A DNA stretch of 23,962 bases from SVQP01 sp045650025 (lineage in GTDB: Bacteria; Bacillota; Clostridia; Oscillospirales; CAG-272). The stretch is from the NCBI GenBank assembly GCA_045650025.1, contig JAZRQR010000080.1, forward strand, positions 1 to 23,962, in the 5' to 3' direction. The position numbers and the translations under genes are program-made. Below the pieces are notes generated by a model. That model saw only the letters and a list, made by a program, of their open reading frames with translations. It was not told the origin of the DNA and did not search any database. This document shows, in pieces, positions 1 to 5,834 of this stretch (positions are counted from its first letter, which is position 1; each line of letters starts with the position of its first letter).

Positions 1-79
1 CTGATTTCATATTACGGCAGAGGAAAACGATATTCTTGGCAAATTCCTTTGTTTTATCTCTTAAAATGCTGTTTGACAT
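1..79 (-). CDS. Four-helix-bundle protein (S23/IVP-like), N-terminal fragment
   Basis: Only the first 26 codons lie inside the window; the gene continues past the left edge. The reverse strand reads from ATG at 79-77 as MSNSILRDKTKEFAKNIVFL and on, which matches the conserved N-terminus of the small four-helix-bundle proteins related to the 23S rRNA intervening-sequence protein (typical start 'S-x-L-R-x-K-S/T-x-x-F-A'). Family members are about 115-130 aa and their cellular role is not settled; related bundles include the Avd accessory protein of diversity-generating retroelements. A strong Shine-Dalgarno (AGAGGTGA, about 87-95 on the reverse strand) and a near-consensus promoter precede it. 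It sits directly beside the GTGATATT hairpin array. The family call rests on 26 residues and memory of the family, so it is good but not certain. Confidence 0.72.
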   Translation of the reverse strand, partial: MSNSILRDKTKEFAKNIVFLCRNMKS

Positions 80-100
80 AATTCAATCACCTCTGCAATT

Positions 101-129
101 ATTATACGCCTAAACCGTCACTAAATCAA
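101..129 (-). promoter_or_regulatory. Sigma-A-type promoter of the four-helix-bundle gene
   Basis: Reading the reverse strand, TTGATT (129-124) and TATAAT (106-101) are separated by exactly 17 bases. The -10 lies about 22 bases before the start codon at 79. The -35 box ends at the first base before the GTGATATT array (130), so the array occupies the position of an upstream element. Confidence 0.75.
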
Positions 130-300
130 GTGATATTCCGACTTCGTCGAAGTGATATTATTGCTATCGCAATAGTGATATTGAAGCCTTACGGCTTCAG
201 TGATATTTTATTCGCCTCCAAAACTTGCGAAGCAAATATCACTCGGCATAAGCCGAATATCACTGCGAAGCAATATAACTCGCCGCAGGCGAATAAAACT
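130..300. repeat. GTGATATT hairpin array (head-to-head)
   Basis: GTGATATT occurs at 130-137, 152-159, 175-182 and 200-207. Its inverse AATATCAC occurs at 235-242 and 256-263, with a degenerate AATATAAC at 272-279. Periods are 16-25 bases. Nearly every spacer is itself a small palindrome: CGAC-TTC-GTCG (139-149), ATTGC-TATC-GCAAT (160-173), GAAGCC-TTAC-GGCTTC (183-198), TTGC-GAA-GCAA (225-235), CGGC-ATAA-GCCG (244-255) and CGCC-GCA-GGCG (281-291). An 11-bp perfect inverted repeat, TTTTATTCGCC (206-216) against 288-298, ties the middle to the right end. The orientation flip near 218 makes the whole block an imperfect dyad made of nested hairpins. It lies between the terminator of the glycosidase gene and the promoter of the four-helix-bundle gene. 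The open frame across it is an artefact of the repeats. Confidence 0.85.
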
Positions 301-327
301 GCCCAACTTCCTTATGAGAAGTTGGGC
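295..327 (-). terminator. Rho-independent terminator of the glycosidase gene
   Basis: A perfect 10-bp stem GCCCAACTTC (301-310) pairs with GAAGTTGGGC (318-327) around a 7-base loop. On the reverse strand it is followed by a short T-run (complement of AAAA at 295-298). It lies 27 bases past the stop codon at 355. Confidence 0.8.
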
Positions 328-354
328 AAGCACTCCCTGTTTTCTTTTGGGGAT

Positions 355-2211
355 TTAGTTGTCAAGTGCCTGTAGGTACGCCATAATTCCGCAAAGATTG
401 ATGGCGCTTTCCCACGGTCTATAGGGACAAGAGGCGTCGGCGGGAAGCCCCGCGCGGTAATATTCTGTCCAGACCGAGCCGCGGACGCGGTCGTCCAATA
501 ACTCACGCAACAAATCGGCATAAGCGCCCAACTGTTCTGCGGGAACGTACTTTGCCAGTGCGTAAAGGATCACACCGTATTCATATCCCACAGTGTTATC
601 GGGATTGTGTTTTCCGTATTCGCTCTGCCTTATGCGAGCGACACTTGCTTCGATCGCGGTACGGATGAGCTGTGCAGGTAACAGCGTGCTGCCCGCAAAT
701 ACCGACATCCAGATAGCGCAATCAAGGCTATATCTCTCGGTGCAGGGCGGCACCGTGATCTTGCCAAAGCAGCCGGAGCAGAGAAATGTATCTTTGGCAT
801 CGCGCAAAAGATTGGTCATGCGCGAGCAACCAAGACATACGCCGTGTCTGTAGACGGGGATCTGTGCATGCTGTACGCGACCGGGATTATTGACGTATAC
901 CGTATTCTCGGAAATAAAATTCTCGGAAAACAGCATCGCCGCTTTGAGTGCGGGAGCGCGGTGTGCGGTGACGTTTTCGTGCGTCATCAGGCCGTGCGTC
1001 TCGCATATCTCAAGCAGAGCCAGCGTACTGGTGATATAGAGAGCCGTGGCCTCCATCGAGCCGTGATCGATGCCGCTTCGCGGAAAGATACCTCCAGCAA
1101 TATATGTCTCATCTCCGTTGAAGGGAATCATGCCGTCACACAGGTGCTGTTGCTGTGCTGAGAGCAGATAGCGCGCGTAGTCCATGCGCTCGGCAAGAAA
1201 GGACACGTCACCTGTTGCGCGGATGTATTCCAAAAGCTCCAGCAGATAGTAGCCTGTCTGCTCCACCTCGTCGTTTTCGTGGCGGTGCGAGCAGGACATG
1301 CCAAGCCCCGAGGCATTGGGCATGTATCCCTTTTGGCGAAAAACGTCTGTCATGTAGCAGATCATGCGCTTGGCATATTCGTGCAGTCCAAGTGCCATAT
1401 ATCCGCGGAACACTCCGTACATATCTCTGCCGTAGGCAAGGTGATAAAACGAGCCCGCGATCACGCCGCCCTGGTCGGCGGTCTGGGTGATCAGCGCAAC
1501 GGCAACCGCCTCGATCAGCTCGCGCACATTGAAATCTGCCCCCAAAACGCTGTCGTCGACGCGGATTTGACTCAAAATATCCTGCCAATGTGCAAAAAAG
1601 TCGCGCTTGATCGCGTCGAGATCCGCTCCGAGCATCTGTGCTGAGAGATCCATGCAGCAGGCATAGCTGTCGGTTCCGCATGCACCAAAGTCACCGCCCA
1701 CGAATATCAAATGAGAGTCTCCCGCGGGAAAGGTGATCTGTCGTCCGTTGACCGTACAGCTATCTGAGAGCAAGAGACTGCAATAAGCATCCTTGTCGGT
1801 TTTGGATTGAGAGAATACCACAGTGCCCTCGGGAATTTCAAAAAGCCGCGCCTTTGCACCGTCAAATACTGCGCTGATATCGATCGGCACAAAGGGAGAA
1901 TCCAGCAAAAAGTCAATCGGTTGCGCCAGCGAAAATCGGCGGATAAATACGGGCAGGGTAGGGTGCGAAAAGTCGGTGAGAGTACCGATTTCCTTGCCCT
2001 GCGCACACAGCGTTGTGACGTAGCAGGCAGAACCGCGAATGCGATGGTTCAGAGCAACTATTGACTGGTCGGACGCACGCAGGCTCATGATGCCGGGCAT
2101 CGAATAGCAGGGAGCAAACAGCTGTACGATATCTGCGCCCGAGCCGCCCATGGCGACCTTGCCGTTTCCAACAAAAAATAATCCCTCGGTGAGAATGTAT
2201 TCCGTATGCAT
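355..2211 (-). CDS. Putative six-hairpin (alpha/alpha)6 glycosidase
   Basis: The 618-aa protein probably has an N-terminal beta-sandwich (residues ~1-200) and an all-helical toroid (~230-618) typical of six-hairpin glycosidases (GH15/GH65-like clans). Visible pointers are the helical segment with YGRDMYGVFRGY near 260, HENDEVEQTGYYLLELLEY near 311, PFNGDETY near 363 and a late WESAINLCG. A catalytic acid cannot be assigned with certainty. There is no signal peptide, so it is likely cytosolic. An odd feature is C-x2-C-x15-C-x2-C at about residues 459-481, which looks like a zinc ribbon inserted in the barrel. I chose ATG at 2211 rather than the in-frame GTG at 2220 because the Shine-Dalgarno AAGGAGG overlaps the GTG and is well spaced for the ATG. 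The exact substrate is unknown; a cellobiose/maltose-type phosphorylase relative is possible. Confidence 0.6.
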   Translation of the reverse strand: MHTEYILTEGLFFVGNGKVAMGGSGADIVQLFAPCYSMPGIMSLRASDQSIVALNHRIRGSACYVTTLCAQGKEIGTLTDFSHPTLPVFIRRFSLAQPIDFLLDSPFVPIDISAVFDGAKARLFEIPEGTVVFSQSKTDKDAYCSLLLSDSCTVNGRQITFPAGDSHLIFVGGDFGACGTDSYACCMDLSAQMLGADLDAIKRDFFAHWQDILSQIRVDDSVLGADFNVRELIEAVAVALITQTADQGGVIAGSFYHLAYGRDMYGVFRGYMALGLHEYAKRMICYMTDVFRQKGYMPNASGLGMSCSHRHENDEVEQTGYYLLELLEYIRATGDVSFLAERMDYARYLLSAQQQHLCDGMIPFNGDETYIAGGIFPRSGIDHGSMEATALYITSTLALLEICETHGLMTHENVTAHRAPALKAAMLFSENFISENTVYVNNPGRVQHAQIPVYRHGVCLGCSRMTNLLRDAKDTFLCSGCFGKITVPPCTERYSLDCAIWMSVFAGSTLLPAQLIRTAIEASVARIRQSEYGKHNPDNTVGYEYGVILYALAKYVPAEQLGAYADLLRELLDDRVRGSVWTEYYRAGLPADASCPYRPWESAINLCGIMAYLQALDN

Positions 2212-2233
2212 GTTCCGCACCTCCTTTTTTGTT

Positions 2234-2263
2234 ATTATATCATATCTGCCGTCAAAAAGTCAA
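2234..2263 (-). promoter_or_regulatory. Promoter of the glycosidase gene
   Basis: On the reverse strand TTGACT (2263-2258) and TATAAT (2239-2234) are 18 bases apart, with the Shine-Dalgarno AAAGGAGG just downstream and the start codon at 2211. Confidence 0.65.
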
Positions 2264-2406
2264 TTACGGGATAAAAAATGAATTGCAATATCAAAATACA
2301 CTATCCCGCAAAACGCACCGAAATGCAAGGGGTTTTTGAATATTTTTGACGTTACGCAAATTTCCGTGCGCGTCGGTTGTTATATTGAGTGTAGATACAG
2401 AACCGG

Positions 2407-2435
2407 TTGACATTATGGAACTTTTATATTATACT
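2407..2435 (+). promoter_or_regulatory. Promoter of the 2475-3134 lipoprotein gene
   Basis: TTGACA at 2407-2412 and TATACT at 2430-2435 with a 17-base spacer form a near-consensus sigma-A promoter. The AAAGGAAG ribosome site and ATG at 2475 follow about 40 bases later. Confidence 0.75.
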
Positions 2436-2474
2436 AAGATAAACGAATTGTGCAATGCAGAAAGGAAGAAGCGT

Positions 2475-3134
2475 ATGTTCAAAAAATTATCCTTGTGTGG
2501 TGTTTCATTGATCCTCGCAGCAACGCTGGCAGGGTGTCAAATGTCAGGCAATCAACCCGATGGCACATCCACGGAGCGTGAAACGCTTATTGTGAGTGAA
2601 GATTTTTCTTCTGTTGCTTATTTTGACGTCAATGAAACCGATGCGATGCTTAGCCAAGCGCAATTTGCGGCAGTAGCAGCAAATATTCCCACCGATCGCT
2701 ACGAGACATATCCCGATACACACGGTGCGCCCTTGACCGCAACGCTTTACAAGGACGGACAAACCATCACGATCGCCCCAAATGATTCCAGATTGATCGC
2801 ATTGACCAATTTCTTTAACAACTGCGCATATTATTCCAAATGTTCATATACGCAGGGTCTCTTGTCTATCGCCGATATTGAAGAGGACGTAATGGGAGCG
2901 GATTTCCGATTGGAGCTGACCTATGCGCCCTACGGTGACAGAGGACCATCATCTTACGGCACCGAAACTTCGCGGTGCGATACCATTGTTTTCACCAACC
3001 ATAACGGCAACGTGACCTTAATCGCACACGATCTGCCCGGGTACGAGGATCAAGAGGATCTATATCCTTACCGTGCGGTTGGCTTTCAGCCGCTTTATGA
3101 TTTCTATCCGTTACTTGAGTGGTTTGGGTTTTAA
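2475..3134 (+). CDS. Lipoprotein of unknown function
   Basis: The frame is open from further upstream, but the start is placed at ATG 2475. This follows AAAGGAAG, lies downstream of a strong promoter, and makes the product begin with a classic lipoprotein signal: MFKK, a hydrophobic core and a lipobox ending LAGC (Cys21). The mature 198 residues should be anchored on the outer face of the membrane. They start with a short polar linker, continue with a mixed alpha/beta-looking domain containing NFFNNCAYYSKC near residue 110, and end in an aromatic tail (PLLEWFGF). I do not recognise the family. The gene stands alone, transcribed away from the glycosidase, and is visibly more AT-rich with different codon choice from the dnaE operon, so recent acquisition is possible. 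No clear terminator follows; the palindromic repeat at 3160 is the next structure. Confidence 0.7.
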   Translation: MFKKLSLCGVSLILAATLAGCQMSGNQPDGTSTERETLIVSEDFSSVAYFDVNETDAMLSQAQFAAVAANIPTDRYETYPDTHGAPLTATLYKDGQTITIAPNDSRLIALTNFFNNCAYYSKCSYTQGLLSIADIEEDVMGADFRLELTYAPYGDRGPSSYGTETSRCDTIVFTNHNGNVTLIAHDLPGYEDQEDLYPYRAVGFQPLYDFYPLLEWFGF

Positions 3135-3159
3135 GCATGTTCATCTAAATGCATATTAC

Positions 3160-3209
3160 CGTGGGGGCGACCTGCGGTCGCCCGCGGGCGATCACAGATC
3201 GCCCCTACG
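3160..3209. repeat. GTAGGGGCGA-family palindromic repeat pair
   Basis: Two hairpins stand back to back: GGGCGACC-TGC-GGTCGCCC (about 3165-3183) and GGGCGAT-CACA-GATCGCCC (about 3186-3204). They are bounded by CGTGGGGGCG on the left and CGCCCCTACG on the right. The same design recurs at 11946-12060 and 17325-17399, and one half-unit lies inside dnaE at 9104-9130. Confidence 0.8.
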
Positions 3210-3262
3210 CATCGTAACAGCAGAATATTCATACAAATATCTGGGAATTTCAAAATCCGGTA

Positions 3263-3291
3263 TTGCAATCCCCACGTATTTATAGTATAAT
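3263..3291 (+). promoter_or_regulatory. Promoter of the HAD-murB-whiA-dnaE operon
   Basis: TTGCAA (3263-3268) and TATAAT (3286-3291) have a 17-base spacer and are followed by a ~30-base leader with CGGAGG before the TTG start at 3325. No other convincing promoter lies before dnaE, whose genes are overlapping or 1-14 bases apart. Confidence 0.7.
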
Positions 3292-3324
3292 ATAACAGAA
3301 TATAGTTTTACGGAGGATTTTCCT

Positions 3325-4020
3325 TTGAGATACAACACGCTTTTGATGGATGCGGACAATACGCTGCTGGATTTTACGAGATCCGAGCACGATGCCATAG
3401 CCGAGACCTTTGCACATTTCGGGCTGCCGAATGACGACAAGACCATTGCCATCTATTCCGAGGTCAACGATGCGCATTGGAAGATGCTGGAGCGCGGTGA
3501 GATTGAGAAAAAGGTGCTGATGTGGAAGAGATTTGAGGCATTCTGCGCTCGCACGGGTCTTGAAGCAGACCCCAAGGCACTGGCGGCTGATTATCTGCAA
3601 ACGCTCTCCACCAAGTCCTATCTGATCGAGGGTGCGCTCAAGGTGTGCGCCGAGCTTGCCACCAAGTGCCGCATGTACGTGGTGACCAACGGCGACAAGC
3701 GCGTACAACAGGGCAGATTTGACCCTTGCCCCTTGGCAAAGTATTTTGAAAAGACCTATATTTCCGAGGTGGTGGGCTTTGAGAAGCCCGACATCCGTTA
3801 TTTTGATGCGGTGACGGCAGATATTCCCGATTTTGATCCCGCGACCACGCTAGTGGTGGGCGATTCGCTGACCTCGGACATTCAGGGTGGCATCAATGCA
3901 GGGATCGATACCTGCTGGTATAACCCCAAGGGCAAGCCGCTGTCTGCCGACATTACCCCTACGTACGTCATTTCCGACCTGGCACAGCTGCTTGCTTTAG
4001 CAGAGAAGGGAATCGTATGA
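3325..4020 (+). CDS. HAD-superfamily hydrolase, YjjG-like nucleotidase
   Basis: This 231-aa protein carries all four haloacid dehalogenase motifs: DADNT with the nucleophile Asp9 and acid Asp11, VVTNGD (motif II) near residue 117, GFEKPD with the motif III lysine near 151, and VVGDSLTSDIQGG (motif IV) near 170. The DADNTLLDF start and the helical cap resemble the YjjG/YfnB group, which dephosphorylates non-canonical pyrimidine and other nucleoside monophosphates in the cytosol. The substrate here is inferred from that resemblance. The start codon is TTG, chosen because GGAGG at 3312-3316 lies 8 bases upstream and there is no better start. It opens the operon and overlaps murB by 4 bases (ATGA), so the two are translationally coupled. 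Confidence 0.85.
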   Translation: MRYNTLLMDADNTLLDFTRSEHDAIAETFAHFGLPNDDKTIAIYSEVNDAHWKMLERGEIEKKVLMWKRFEAFCARTGLEADPKALAADYLQTLSTKSYLIEGALKVCAELATKCRMYVVTNGDKRVQQGRFDPCPLAKYFEKTYISEVVGFEKPDIRYFDAVTADIPDFDPATTLVVGDSLTSDIQGGINAGIDTCWYNPKGKPLSADITPTYVISDLAQLLALAEKGIV

Positions 4021-4934
4021 ACGAAGCGTTGAAAAAAGCCTTTCTGGCGCAATGCCGTGGGGCGCGTATTCCTGTCAAATCCGATCTGCCGCTTTGTGAG
4101 TATTCTACCTTTCGCATTGGAGGCAAGGCGGATCTTGTGCTGTTTCCCACTACGACCGAGCAGTTTACCCTGCAGCTTGCCATGCTTGCGCAGAGCGGGC
4201 TGAAATACAAGGTGGTAGGCAACGGCTCAAACGTGCTGTTTTCGGATGCGGGATACCGCGGCGTGCTGATCTTTACCACCGAAATGAAGCAATTTCGCTT
4301 TGACGCGGACGCGCTGGTAGCGCAGAGCGGCGCAAGCCTTGCGCGCGTGTGCAACGATGCCTGCAAGCAGGGCTTTGAGGGCTTTTCGTTTGGCTGCGGT
4401 ATTCCCGGCACGGTGGGCGGCGGCGTGTACATGAACGCAGGCGCATACGGCGGACAGATCTCTGACGTGCTTGTGTCCAGCGAATGCTACGACACGGCGC
4501 ACAACCGCACCTTTACCCTGGAAGCAGCCGCACACGAGTTTTCTTACAGACACAGTATTTTTGCCGGTCACCCCGAATATATCGTGCTTTCCAGCCGCTT
4601 TGCGCTCTCTCGCGGCAATGCAGACGAGATTGTGCAAAGGGTCAAGGAGCAGCTGCAATCGCGCCGCGAAAAGCAGCCCCTGAATTTCCCCAGCGCGGGC
4701 AGTACCTTCAAGCGCCCCGAGGGCTATTTTGCAGGCAAGCTGATCGAGGATGCAGGACTTAAGGGCACGCGCGTGGGCGGTGCTGTGGTGTCCGAAAAGC
4801 ACGCGGGCTTTGTAGTCAACGACGGCGGCGCGACCGCTGCGGACGTGCTTGCTTTGGTGGAGATCATCAAGCAGCGCGTATATGAAACGTCCGGCGTACG
4901 CTTGGAATGTGAATTTGAGTATATTGAGGATTGA
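4017..4934 (+). CDS. murB: UDP-N-acetylenolpyruvoylglucosamine reductase
   Basis: MurB uses NADPH and FAD to reduce UDP-GlcNAc-enolpyruvate to UDP-MurNAc, the second committed step of peptidoglycan precursor synthesis in the cytosol. The 305-aa length fits. The FAD-binding half shows STFRIGGKADLVLFP (~residue 28), GNGSNVLFSDAG (~69) and GIPGTVGGGVYMNAGAYG (~128). The C-terminal half carries the catalytic serine motif SAGSTFKRP (~223), then KLIEDAGLKG, and a late conserved glutamate in LECEFEYIED. The lack of the extra tyrosine loop is consistent with the type II enzymes of Bacillota. It starts inside the stop codon of the HAD gene and ends one base before the whiA start. In many Clostridia rapZ and yvcK sit between murB and whiA; here they are absent. 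Confidence 0.96.
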   Translation: MNEALKKAFLAQCRGARIPVKSDLPLCEYSTFRIGGKADLVLFPTTTEQFTLQLAMLAQSGLKYKVVGNGSNVLFSDAGYRGVLIFTTEMKQFRFDADALVAQSGASLARVCNDACKQGFEGFSFGCGIPGTVGGGVYMNAGAYGGQISDVLVSSECYDTAHNRTFTLEAAAHEFSYRHSIFAGHPEYIVLSSRFALSRGNADEIVQRVKEQLQSRREKQPLNFPSAGSTFKRPEGYFAGKLIEDAGLKGTRVGGAVVSEKHAGFVVNDGGATAADVLALVEIIKQRVYETSGVRLECEFEYIED

Positions 4935-4935
4935 T

Positions 4936-5820
4936 ATGTCGTTTTCCGATCAAGTAAAACAAGAATTGCAGGAGCTGCAGATCAAGCCCATGTGCTGCCG
5001 CAAGGCGTATTTGCACGGGCTGATGCTGGGCGCGTGCGCCGAGGGGGAGCAGGTGATCTTCCGTGTTCCTGCGGCGTTTGCCGAGCATGCGGTGGGTGAG
5101 ATCAAGCGGCATTTCGGCAGAGCTGCCGAGCTTGCCCCATACGCATCGGGCAAGGCGCGCGGCATGGAGGTGCGTTTTGCTTCCGTTAAGTCTGCCGCTG
5201 CGATTGATGCCTGGGATGCGGGCGAATGTGCCGATTTTTCCGCGCTTTGTAAGTGCGATGGCTGTGTGTCTGCCTTTTTGCGCGGCGCGTTTTGCGCATG
5301 CGGCACGGTTTCCGACCCCGCCACCGGCTCGCATCTGGAGATCAAATGCCCGACCTTGGCTCGTGCTCTTGGATTGCAGGCAATGCTTTCCGAGCAGGGA
5401 GCTGCCATGGGGCTTGTCGCGCGTGGCAAAACGGTTGGCGTGTATATCAAAAACAGCCAAGGAGTCGAGGACGTGCTGACCCTTTTGGGCAGCAGCACTA
5501 TGGTCTTTGAGCTGCTTAATAAAAAGATCGAACGCGAGATCCGCGGAAACGAGAACCGTGTGACCAACTGCGATACGGGAAATATCAGCAAATACGTCAT
5601 GGCTGCGCGCAAGCAGATTGCGGCGATTGAAAAGCTGGAGCGCTATGGCGAGCTTGCCAAGCTGCCCGATTCGCTGCAGGAGACCGCCATGCTGCGTCAG
5701 CGTCACCAAAACGTTTCCCTTGGCGAGCTTGCCGAGGCGCACGTGCCCCCCATTACCAAATCGGGGCTCAACCACAGATTACAGAAATTGATCGATCTGG
5801 CAGCCGAGCTGCCCGATTGA
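4936..5820 (+). CDS. whiA: DNA-binding protein WhiA
   Basis: WhiA is a conserved Gram-positive DNA-binding protein: two degenerate LAGLIDADG homing-endonuclease-like domains without nuclease activity, followed by a helix-turn-helix. It affects sporulation genes in Streptomyces and cell division or growth in Bacillus. The 294-aa product begins MSFSDQVKQEL, as family members do. It contains CCRKAYLHGLMLGAC (~residue 17) and FLRGAFCACGTVSDP (~113), the two LAGLIDADG-fold helices, and AMLRQRHQNVSLGELAE plus PPITKSGLNHRLQKL near the C-terminus as the HTH. The ATG at 4936 follows the murB stop directly, so translation is probably coupled. It is slightly shorter than the ~310 aa norm, and dnaE follows 14 bases later. 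Confidence 0.93.
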   Translation: MSFSDQVKQELQELQIKPMCCRKAYLHGLMLGACAEGEQVIFRVPAAFAEHAVGEIKRHFGRAAELAPYASGKARGMEVRFASVKSAAAIDAWDAGECADFSALCKCDGCVSAFLRGAFCACGTVSDPATGSHLEIKCPTLARALGLQAMLSEQGAAMGLVARGKTVGVYIKNSQGVEDVLTLLGSSTMVFELLNKKIEREIRGNENRVTNCDTGNISKYVMAARKQIAAIEKLERYGELAKLPDSLQETAMLRQRHQNVSLGELAEAHVPPITKSGLNHRLQKLIDLAAELPD

Positions 5821-5834
5821 GGAAAGGAGATCTC

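Noticed and set aside
130..279. CRISPR array
   Set aside because: Repeats are only 8 bp, spacers are 6-17 bp and self-palindromic, the repeat orientation flips midway, and no cas genes are near.
130..375. 81-aa coding gene on the plus strand across the hairpin array
   Set aside because: The frame consists of repeat sequence and runs through the minus-strand terminator into the glycosidase gene; it has no ribosome site and no recognisable protein.
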